Below are positions 29,004-41,000 of a DNA stretch of 64,000 bases, piece after piece. The stretch spans positions 36,382,484-36,446,483 of the forward strand of contig OZ034979.1 of NCBI GenBank assembly GCA_964030785.1, read 5' to 3'. Under the pieces are notes generated by a model. That model was not told the DNA's origin and made no database searches. It worked only from the letters and a program-made list of their open reading frames with translations. Origin of the DNA: Siderastrea siderea. Its lineage: Eukaryota; Cnidaria; Anthozoa; Scleractinia; Rhizangiidae. Position 1 is the stretch's first letter; each line of letters starts with the position of its first letter. A program made the translations under genes and the position numbers.

Positions 29004-32000
29004 GTAAGTGTACCGAAGTTTCTGACTGTTAAATTTTCAAAGTGCTGTTAAGATATGATAGCTCTCACTGGAAATAAACTTTGTCGTAAGTGTAGATCAG
29101 TCGTTATAATCGCTTTATTCTATAGCTTTTAAGGGTCAAATGTTAACGACTCTTGTGTCGAACTATAAATAACTCATATCTGCCTTCTTGTGAGAATATA
29201 ACTGGCTCACTTGTGGCTAACATATGAGAGCTATAAGTTATATAAACTGTAATTGTTAAAAAAGCAGTTCTCTAAAGTTAAATGAAAATTTTATAAATTT
29301 TTCACCAAGGTGATAATTAAATTGTAATCAGGTCATCAAGTGAAAACGTATTGTACTTCTGTGGTCTGCAATGAAAACTATTTGCATAGAACAACCTTTT
29401 TCCTAAAGAAGAAAAATTTTAATTGTTTGTACCTTCAATATGGCAGCCATGAAAACCCCCTATAATCTGAAATTTTCAAGATGGTGAAAATAATTAAAGT
29501 TAATAAAATTTATAGCAACTTTTATTCTTTGACAACTGGCAAAATCCAAAAAATTAATAATAATAATAATAATAATAAATAATAATAATAATAATAATAA
29601 CACAAAAAGTACTTAAACCTGTGAACAGATACAGATATGAATGATTTTTATTATACTGTTAAACTCCTGCTTTCTTGGACACTTAAAATCGAGAGAAGAA
29701 ACTGTTCAACAAAAGTGGGAGTTCAAGAGTAGATAGGAAACAAACAAAGAAACAAACAAGCAAACTAGTTGACCTTAAGGCCAGATTACATGCTATGATT
29801 TGTCAGCTTGATTTATCTGCCCAACAGTATTTAAATGCAAATCATACTTGCATTTTGGCACCCGATTCACAGCCAATTCATGAAATGAAAATTGGCCCGA
29901 ATCAGAAAATCTCTTGGAGTGCAACAGATTTTTATCACGTTGGGCCGACATTCTCAAAGATGCCCCTCGACAATCAAACTTCATAGAATTGGATCCACAT
30001 GAAACAGGATTCTGTTACAACTGCAGATGGACAACTCTTTAATTTACACTGGTTACATCTCGTGTGCATAACATTGTATTTTTGTTTCCAGACTGATGTA
30101 CTCACACAACAGTTTGGAGACTTGCAAGGTTCCCACAGGGAACTAAAATTAGCAGCAGCACACATTGATGATGCACTCAAAGGAAGGTATAGTTTACAGA
30201 AAATACTTGCTAAGCTCAAGCATCCATCCTCCTTAAATCACATAGTGCTGAATATTTAGTGCAGCTGGTATCAAGAAGAAGAGATGCCTGGGGGGGGGGG
30301 GTGCGCATACTTGCGCTAGTGGGCTATTAAGGTGTCTTTTTTGTGCTTACGTTTACACAAAAGGGTAGGGAAATTTGTTGTTTTAGTATTTTAAAGGGTC
30401 CCCAATAAACCTTAAACTAAAAGGGACGCTTATTCTGTTGCCCAATGATCATGATCAGAAATTTTGAATCTACATGTTTATTTGAAAATTGTTCCAGGGG
30501 GAGTTATGGAAAAGCTCGTTCATACTTCAAGCCAAGGCTTGCCCAAAGGTAAGTTCTTGTTGGTTTGATTACTGTAACAATTGGTGATGAAGACTAATTA
30601 ATTGTAATAAATTGATATTTATTTTGCTGTACTAAATAATCAGGTTCATTCGGTAATGCTTGATTCTTTTGTCGTAGATGTTTTGATATTCTGGACAACC
30701 CTTGGTTTTGTCGTCTCATCATATGTAACTCTCTGTTGCATTCCTTTCTTATCTTCTTTGAACCTCCGACTATTCAAGTGTTGAGGTAAGTTTTCAAGTG
30801 TGGTTAAATAACTACTATTTATCCTTATTATGCTAGTCCCACACCCCTATACAGGAGGTAGAGCTAAGGTAAGGGAAAGTTGCATACAAGTACATCTAGC
30901 CAGCACTTATAATCCTGGTTTCTCTAGCATGAAATGACTGAGAATATATTTGCCACTTCCCTCAGGATTGGATGCTAGTCCATCATGGGGTTTCCCCCAG
31001 CAGTATGTCACAGGTACCCATTTATACAGCTGGCTGGAGAGAGAGTCAAAATTGGAGAGACTAAAATTTCTTGTCTAACAAAACAGCAAAATGATAGGGG
31101 CCAGGCTTTGAACTGCTGACCTTCAGATTTGAAGTCCAACCTGCCAACCACTTCTCCACCCTGCCCCCACATCTGAGGCAGAAGGATGCTGCCTTATCCA
31201 AGCTATTTAGGTATCTGTGGCCCTGAAGGATATGGTTTTTCACAGCTCTTCTGGTCTGAAATAGGAAATAGGTTTTGACCATTTTAGTCTAAAATAGGAG
31301 ATCTTTTGCCTGCTGGTCTGGGTACTGATATAGATTTTTTGCTATTTAGGACTGAAATGAGATAATTATTTTAGGAGTTAAGTATGAAATAAGATATGAA
31401 AAATAATACATTCTAGTCTGAAATAGGCCAAGGACTTCAAGTTTTGGAACCATTCCTTGGAATTTTGGTGTGGGTTGTGCACCTCCCCCCTGCCCTGTGT
31501 GGACAGGATTTCCTGGAAGGTTGTTTGGTCACCCCTCTTAAAATACCAATTTATACCATTATACTTTTCTTTAAAAAGTTCTGGCTTTTGGACCCCTTCC
31601 CCTCAGAATTTCCAATGATCTTCCTTGGGGGGTGTGGAGGTGTAGTAGTTAGTGCAGTGGTCTTCAGATCTGAAGGGTGGTGGCTTGACGCCCAGTCCCT
31701 GCTATCATGTTGTTTCCTTAGACAAGAAACTTTACTCCACATAAATGTCTCTCTCCACTCGGGTGTGTAAAATGGGTATCGGCGACATACTGCTGGGCAA
31801 GGTTGTCCACAACTTTTCAAGTAGCTGGCAAAAATTTCTAAATAGCCGGATAGTGATTATCAAGTGCCAAAGGTGATCCCTTCAAGGGGGGCCTGGGGGC
31901 ATGCCCCCCAGGAAATTTTTACATTTTAAGTTGCCAGAAACAGAATTTCCTTGATTCTGAGCACAAATTTCCAATAATGTCAGTTCCAAAAGTAATCGTG

Positions 32001-35000
32001 ACTTTTCAATTTTATTTGTATAAACTCATGCCTTCAGTGGTTTTCTACATGTAATTCCCAGAACTCAACGTAATGAACTAATAATCGTGTATCTCTGTGC
32101 CAACCAGATTATTTTTAAGTCAATGAACTGCAATGGGAATTCAGTTTCATTTTCATTTATGTGTGCCAGTAAAGGAACAAATAATTTGTCTTGAAAAACA
32201 TATATATCACAAAAGTAGCCGGCACAAACGACCCAAGTAGCCGGTTAATTCTGCTGGCTGCCGGCTGTTAGGGACAAGCCTGCTGGGAGTTACCCTGCAG
32301 TGGACTAGCATCCCATCCAGGGAGGAGTAGCAATACACTCAGTTGCCTCTTGCAGCTACAGGAACCGGGTTAAGCTCCAGCTGGACCTCCTTGGCTTGTG
32401 TGCGACTTTACCTTACCTTCCTTGGGGTGGGTGTGTTTTTTTTTCTTGAACCATGCTATGTTACAAGTATAGTATAAGAGTCTGTAAGAAGCATCCTTCT
32501 TCTTTCTCTAGTGTTCATCCAGTGGTATACACACTGAATCTGCTTTGCATCTTGCTGTTCATCTTTGATCTTGTGGTGCACATAATTTTCCTGACGTGGC
32601 CTGTTTTCTGGTCCAGAAGAGCTGAAGGAGGCTTGTGGAATGGGTAAGGGTCATTTACACCTATACAGCCGTTTTCATTGACCCACAAACTCTGAACTAC
32701 CTAGTGACAGCATTTTTTACCGCTGTTGAACATAACAACTCAAACAACCCACAGAGCATAAACAACAGAATGGACAAAGGTTGTTCAAACTCCACCAATC
32801 GCAACACACAAACATAATATGATGATTTATGGCAGTGGAAAATGAAACTGAGAGTTCACGTTTTATTGAAAAGTGCAGTATCCATGGCAACTGGATTGCT
32901 GACTTATTAGGGTGATAGTCTGTGGAAAATGGACTTGTTTTTTCTAAAGTATTATTTTATCATTAATTGACATGATTCTCTAAAATGTTTATTTAAAACT
33001 TCTCTAGCAGGAACAATGTTATTAATATGAATATTTAACTTATCAGTAAAATTCGTTGACTTGTTCATGAAAAAGGTTTTATGTTGTCCTCTACTATCTG
33101 AATTTCTTTCAGGGTAGAGTTTGTTCTTGTTTGCTGTTTCACTGTAGATTTTATATTGCTGATGGCATCCGTATTTTCTGGAGTGGTAAGTCCAAATAAA
33201 CTATAACATGGTAACATTGTAAACACTATGAACATTAAATTATGAATATATGAAATTCATATATTTGAACTGCGGAATAAAGAATTAAATGTAAAGAAGA
33301 TCCTCGCAGTTATTAACGCAACTTATGCAGTTGCGAAAAGAAAGCCTGAAAAAATCAGGCTTGCCGGGATTCGAACCCTGACCTCTGCGATACCAGTGCA
33401 GCACTCTAACCAATTGAGCTAACAAGCCAACTGGGAGCTGGTCATTAAATTGGTTCGTAATATACCCGGGAAAGGTGAAGATGAAATTATGAATATATGA
33501 AATTCATATATTTGAACTGCGGAATAAAGAATTAAATGTAAAGAAGATCCTCGCAGTTATTAACGCAACTTATGCAGTTGCGAAAAGAAAGCCTGAAAAA
33601 ATCAGGCTTGCCGGGATTCGAACCCTGACCTCTGCGATACCGGTGCAGCGCTCTAACCAATTGAGCTAACAAGCCAACTGGGAGCTGGTCATTAAATTGG
33701 TTCATAATATACCCGGGAAAGGTGAAGATGAAATTATGAATATATGAAATTCATATATTTGAACTGCGGAATAAAGAATTAAATGTAAAGAAGATCCTCG
33801 CAGTTATTAACGCAACTTATGCAGTTGCGAAAAGAAAGCCTGAAAAAATCAGGCTTGCCGGGATTCGAACCCTGACCTCTGCGGCTAACAAGCCAACTGG
33901 GAGCTGGTCATTAAATTGGTTCGTAATCCCGGCAAGCCTGATTTTTTCAGGCTTTCTTTTCGCAACTGCATAAGTTGCGTTAATAACTGCGAGGATCTTC
34001 TTTACATTTAATTCTTTATTCCGCAGTTCAAATATGTGAATTTCATATATTCATAATTTCATCTTCACCTTTCCCGGGTATATTACGAACCAATTTAATG
34101 ACCAGCTCCCAGTTGGCTTGTTAGCTCAATTGGTTAGAGCGCTGCACCGGTATCGCAGAGGTCAGGGTTCGAATCCCGGCAAGCCTGATTTTTTCAGGCT
34201 TTCTTTTCGCAACTGCATAAGTTGCGTTAATAACTGCGAGGATCTTCTTTACATTTAATTACTATGAACATTTCATGACCTACATTTGCCCTTAAAAATA
34301 ACATAGAAAATAAATTTACTTTGACTGGCAAGGGTGACACTTGAACGTCTTATTACTGCCAAATCTGTTGCTATCTGAGATTCCAGATAGAATTGGAATT
34401 TTGGAAATGTCAAAATGATTTTTGAGGAGCGAGGAAAACTGAAGTACGTGGAACACTGGAGTAAGTAGTTGAACTAGGATTCAAACTGCGGATCTCACTG
34501 TGCCATCCCTTCTCCCTGATTTGTTTATACTGATGTAGTTGTCAGGTTATTTTTGCAAAAGCTCACAGCAAATGAACATCTAGTGTATTCGTATAGAATC
34601 AGGAATTTTATCTCTTTAGAAATTAGCTTTGTGGGAATCGCATGACTTGACAACAAGAGAAATATTTTTTTTTAATAAGTAGAAAAGTTGTGTTATCACT
34701 TAATAGTTTTTTTTTTTATTAGTTTGATATAATTTAACTTGTTACTATTTCTTTCTTCTTAGTATATACCACAAATTTTTAGATGCCTCAGATTAGCTCT
34801 TATTTTATGCAAAGTCAAGAATATCCGGCATATTTTTAATGTAAGTACATTGGCTTCAGAAAATTGAATCAATTGGTTAACATCTTATTTATATGGTATG
34901 GTTCCAGAAAACATCCATACCCCCCCCCCCATGGGTAGTTTTTGGTTTAACCCCCACCCCTCCAGAAATTCCAGTTTAGCTTCACACTTTCCTTTCAAAA

Positions 35001-38000
35001 TTTTGCTTTTGAGAACCCCCACCCCCTTGGGATTTTCAGTGAGCATCCATGGGGTGGGTATGGATATGTTCTAGAAACACACATTGGTTTGCAGAGAGTC
35101 GTTATGTAGCATTTGCTATTAACTACCTGCATGTTACATGGAAATCTACAGTATGTTAGTTCTTAACAAACCTACTGATATTTTGCAGGTGTTGTTGACA
35201 ATAGGATTTAAACTTTCAAAGGTACTACACCCCTTATTTCATTTGCTTTTTCTTGGATTTAAAGGCAAGGATATCATATTTTCTTGAGCAGACAATTACA
35301 GTGCTAAAAATATAAAGTAACTAATTTTTTCTTTCTTTTTTCAAGTTATTTTTCATAATTCTAGTATTTGTTCTAATGTGTGCCTCTATTGGAGTTCATG
35401 TACTAATGGATGCGTATGAATGCAATGGGCCATTAGGAAATTCGTCTTCAACAACTTTACATCATGGGTAAGTAACCGTAGGGTCAATTTGTTGAAACAA
35501 AGCTTAGACAGGGCTTAAAAAAGGCATGAAGTAAACCAATTTTAAGCAAGGCCAGATTATCAGACTCTATAGATGTCGTCTTTGTGGTCTGCAGCTCATC
35601 CATCTTGATTGTCCCACTAAGATGTGGTTATGGCGTCTAGGTTTTGACATCAATGTAACCTAAAACCAGGTATAATTTAGACTTTGTTTAAGCAATCTTC
35701 CATTACTTTCTGGTCTCATGCCAAGATCGTAAAAGTGTAGTTCTTCTCTTTTAAATCTAGCACAATGTGTCATAGTTGGTTATTTATTGAAAGTATCTGA
35801 TTTGTTAAAAAATTTCTTCATTCTTCCAGCCAAACTGTTCCATGTTACGTTGAGGATGAAGAAAAGGTGTACAAAGGGTAGGAATATTCCAGTCTTGAAG
35901 TAAATTGGTGTTGTTTTTTAAACTTGTCTTCCAGCTAGCTTTCATCAGTAAATAATTCTTTTTTTTTTTTCATTTTAGGGCGTTCAATCACGTTGCGTTT
36001 GGAATGCTAAAATTGTTTGTCCTTTTATCAACTGAAAATTTCCCGGTTAGTAAAGCATGCGTGCATACCAGTATTCTCTTCCCAATACCTTTCTCCTTGA
36101 GGCCAAACGAAAAGGGCTGGCGTTGGCATGTACTTAAACCCGGAACGCCGGAACGCTGGAATACTTGCATTATTAACGTTACCTTCTCACCCTCGCCAGA
36201 ACCATTGTCCTCACTATCCCCTCCCCAACTCCCTGCCTTACGTTTTCCCGCCAACCATAATTATTATAATTTATTCATTCCTGGGCTGTTTCGCGCTGGC
36301 ATCGACATGAAGGACCCTCCAGCAAGGTGGGCGTATGTAGCTGAAATTTTCCCTTTGACTTAACACTTTTAAAGTATCATTTACAAAGTGAACTGTTATT
36401 CCCTTCCCTTTAGCCCCAGGAAAAAAGAGGTAAGACATTGAATCTTAACTAGCCTGCGTGCAGACGTCTCCTATTTCCTTTGCTTCACGCGGAAAAGGAA
36501 ACTTTTCCGCCTGAAGTAAAGGAAATAGGAGACGTCTGCGCGCGGGCTAAATCTTAAGCAGTTTTATAACTCAGTTGACAAATGTCACACACATGGTGTG
36601 GCTTTGTGTATTGACAGCAATACTGAAAATATCTAAGTAGTATAAATGCTCTTAGTGACGAGTAAACTGGGAAGGGAATAACAGTTTATCACTTTGTAAA
36701 TGACACTTGAAACGCGTTAAGTCAAAGGGAAAATTTCAGCCACATACGCTTACCTTGCTGGAGAGTCCTCCATGTCGATGCCAGCGCGAAACAGCCCAGG
36801 AATGAATAAATTATAATAATTATGGTTGGAGGGAAAATGTTAGGCGGGGGTTTGGGAGGGGATAGTGAGGAGAATGGTTTTGGCGGGAGTCAGAAGGTAA
36901 CGTTGATAATGTAGCGTGGCTTAGTATATTAAATCGTCATTTAGAGTTGAAGTATTCCGACATTTCGGGTTTACGTATTCCGGTGTTCAGGGTATAAGAA
37001 TTCCGGCGTTCCGGGTTTACGTATTCCGACGTTCTGGGTTTAAGTATTCCGGCGTTCCGGGTTTAAGTATTCCGGCGTTCCGTGTTTTAGTATTTCAGCG
37101 TTCCGGGTTTAAGTATTCCGGCGTTCCGGTATTCCGGCGTTCCGGCATTCCGGCGTTCTGGGTTTAAGTATTCCGGCGTTCCATGTTTTAGTATTCCGGC
37201 GTTCCGGGTTTAAGTATTCCGGCGTTCCGGCGTTCCGGGTTTAAGTACATGCCGCTGGCGTTGGTTTCAGAACTTGGCAATTCAAGCAAACAAATGTTGT
37301 ATGGTCAACCTTACGCTTTCTTTTACCAGAGTCTGAGCCAGCTTTTTTCCTCAAGAGACAATTTGTCCCTCTGTGGCCAATTTGCAAAGGGACAAAAAGC
37401 AATATTACAGGACGGAAAGTACTTTGTTGTAGAATTTGTGCTTTAAAACTGTCGGAATATCATGTCTTGGTACTGCTGTGAGAAAAAAACATGTTCCCTC
37501 GGCTTACAGCTTTTCCACACATATGTGAATTTGCCTTATAGCAGTGAAGCTTTGGTCGATGAATCTTGGTGTTCGCGTGGACTCTAATGCTTGCTTCACG
37601 TTGTTTTAGAATTTTTCCAGCCTTTTCGCTTTGAAAACAGTTTTTTTCTTTCTTACCAGGCTGAAGAAGTGGGATAAAACGATCTGATTCTTGCGCCGTA
37701 ACCTGTAACCTTCTGTCATTAGATTAGTCCCTTTTATTTTTATTATTTTTTCCATTTTTTACCACTGCAGGAGGTTATGCTTCCCGCACTGAGAGTGCAT
37801 CCAGCATATATTATTTATTTTGGTGAGTAATTTCTGTTTTGACAAAATTTGAAGAAACATTTTTGTTGTACTTATGTGATCTTAATGCAGATGTTTTCAA
37901 TTTCTTTTGTAGGATTGTTTGTATTCTTTGGGGTGTTCTTCCTGACTGCAATTCTTTTAGCTATTGTTGTAGATAGCTATTGGTAAGAGTTATATATATA

Positions 38001-41000
38001 TTTAGTATAAATCTACTAGCGTTCTATCACTAATGCTGTTCTCTGATTGGCTACGCTACTCACTATCTATTCTGTTGTAGATAGTGAGTAGAGTGTTTTC
38101 CGCGCGCGGTGTGACCTATTTATATCAATATATTTTAATGAAAGGTTGATCATATAACGTGCACTGTTATTGGTTCACCATTTTCGACAGAGTCGTGTTA
38201 ACAGATGTATGTCTTCAGTTCTTTTTGTGTCATGTAAACATGAGAGAGAATTAAAAAATACTTCAGATGTAACCCCTGGCTGTTCGCTTGGTTCACACAA
38301 ACTTGTAAATTTGCATTTCTATGACGTGTACAACTTTTTTTATCTTTAAAGTTGGAATAAGAACAAGATTGGATTTAGTTTGACTCGGAGTTGGTTAAAA
38401 AGCCGCCATATTTGATCTTCTTGCTAAGTACAAGTTTTCTGGACCAATCACTAGATCTTAAGTCAGGGCATTTAGAACTCAATGATCACAATTTAGGACA
38501 CAAGCACTAAAACTGCGTGTCCTGACACAAAATGCGACTTAACTTACTAATTCTCTTTTTCTTCTGTGCATCTTAACTTCAGGGTTTATTCCAAGAAGCA
38601 TGTCAAGAAAGAAAGGTCGAGAGAAAGAGCCGAGCTGGCAAAGGCTTGGAATCTTTTGGATCCTCTCGGAAAGGGTGAGTTTATTTTACACAGTAAAATC
38701 TGGGTTCTCTGGTTCAGTAGTCACTGAAAAGTGTCTGGAGCATTACATAGACCAAAGGGCGTTACATGGTATATTCAAAGAGACTGTAAAGTCACACCCA
38801 ATCAGCACCATGTTGACTCCATGCGTAGAGGACACGGGAAGGTCCAATCTTGCCCTCTAATGATAACTTACAGTGTTTGTAAATCTGGTAAGAACAATAA
38901 GTGGCATTTTTTTATCTGAGCGTTGTTACAAGACCGACTATTAATTACACTAATGCCAATTTCTTTCATATAGCCTCACACAAACAGGAAAGAGTGAGGA
39001 CTCTAAGAATGTGACAGAATTGGAAATATCGATCTTGTTGCCCTTTCCCTTAAAGGAGCTTTGTCACGGACAAAGCATCTTGAAAAAATTGGCAAGTTTG
39101 TCAAGTTTGTTGTTCGTAACCCGTCTTAATCTTCGTCATTCGAAACCATCCTTGGTTATTTTCGCATTTTTATTACTCCCGTATCATTTTGCAAAGTTAG
39201 AAGGCTATTATTTTGAGGTTTCCTTTGATTTGAAAGTAATCCGAAAATGACTTAAAATACCGTGACACTGCTCCTTTAAGGGCGGTGTTTATTTACGGGT
39301 CGAAGTTTTGTATGCGTGTGTTTTCTGGTATCGTGACTAAGAGCGATCTCATAACGAGGTGTCCATTTACAAGAGTTAGCAAATCCATACCATCTTTCTC
39401 TATGTCTGGGACCAAACATCTATTCACAGTATCTATTCAGTCCTTTCCCTCCTAGCCCTTGGTACTTCAATGTGAATTTTACTATCCTACAGAAACTTGA
39501 ATTTTGTTTTTTTTTTTAATTTTAAGGAGCCTTGAGTATTGACGATGAGAAATTCACCATGCTGTTTCATCTTTTGAAACCGAAGGTATGACGTCAGTCT
39601 GTGTTGCATCGGTATAATTTTTTCGTGTCTAACTGTATCGTGTTTGTCTCCTATCCATATTGCATCCTGTCGTGTATGTGGCGCATTTGTATGGTATCAA
39701 ATTATATGTGGATCGTGTTTTTTCGTAGCTGTTAGCTTTTTGTATCGTTTATGTATCATAGCTATATCGTTTCTGTAGGCTATCTGTATCGTTTATTTAT
39801 CGTGTTCGTGTAGCACCTATACACCAGTATCTGTGTGGTATCTGTATCGTACTTGTATAGTGTCTGTATCATTTCTGTACGGTATCTGCAAAGTATATAT
39901 TATCCTATTTCTATAGTATCGTTCTGTCTCTGTATGGTATCTGTAAGCTATCTGTATCGTATACAGATGCATCGTATCTGTAAGCTGTCTGTATCTTATA
40001 TGTGTCGTATTTTATAGTATCTTAATCGTCTCTAGAGTGTCTGTATGGTGTCTGTATAGTATCTGTATTATTATTCAATTTTATTTATAAGTAAAGTAAA
40101 AAGGACTACACTATCCCGCAAATAGCAGTAGCTAGTCTGGGCGGGTAGTGTTTACATTAATATAGTACGAAAGAAGTCAAGTGACAAATATACATATATA
40201 AATAAAGAAATTACAGAAAGCAAGTCAAGTAATTAACATAAAAAGTATATACAAATGTGAAAAAAGAAAGAAATTACAAATAAATAAGGATGCATGGATA
40301 AGTCTATAAATTCTTAATATATTTTAACTATCTGTATTGTATCTGTATGTTATCTGTATCGTATCTGTATCGTATCTGTATAGTATCTGTATTGTATCTA
40401 TATGGTATCTGTAGCGTATCTGTATGGTATCTGTATCGTATCTGTGTGGTATCTGTCTGGTATCTATCGTATCTGTATGGTGTGTATTCTGTATAGTATC
40501 TGTATGGTATCTGTATCGTATCTGTGTAGTATCTGTATGGTATCTGTATAGTATCTGTATCGTATCTGTGTCGTATATGTATCGTATCTGTATCGTATCT
40601 GTATCGTACCTGTGTAGTATCTGTATCGTACCTGTGAAGTATCTGTATCGTATCTGTATCGTATCTGTATGGTATCTGTATCGTACCTGTATGGTATCTG
40701 TATAGTATCTGTATCGTATCTGTATCTGTATTGTGCCTGTGTAGTATCGGTATCGTACCTGTGTAGTGTCTGTATCGTATCTGTGTAGTATCTGTATGGT
40801 ATCTTTATAGTATTTGTATGGTATCTATTATATCTGTATCGTATCTGTGTGGTATCTGTATGGTATCTATCGCATCTGTATCGTATCTGTGTGATATCTG
40901 TATGGTATCTATCGTATCTGTATGGCATCTGTATGCTATCTGTATAGTATCCGTGTGGTATCTGTATGGTATCTATCGTATCTGTATGGTATTTGTAACG

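Larger units (their letters stand above)
33237..34260. mobile_element. Composite tRNA-bearing array, tandem then inverted, with 12-bp target duplication
   Basis: Three head-to-tail units of 247 bases start at 33237, 33484 and 33731, followed from about 33926 by inverted units ending at 34260. Each unit has AAATTATGAATATATGAAAT, ATATATTTGAACTGCGGAAT, AAGAAGATCCTCGCAGTTAT and a tRNA-like core. ACTATGAACATT flanks the whole array (33225-33236, 34261-34272), so it appears to have inserted as one block in TPC intron 6. Confidence 0.9.

Noticed and set aside
33237..34260. CRISPR-like array
   Set aside because: Direct repeats are 247 bases with no spacers and the context is an animal intron.
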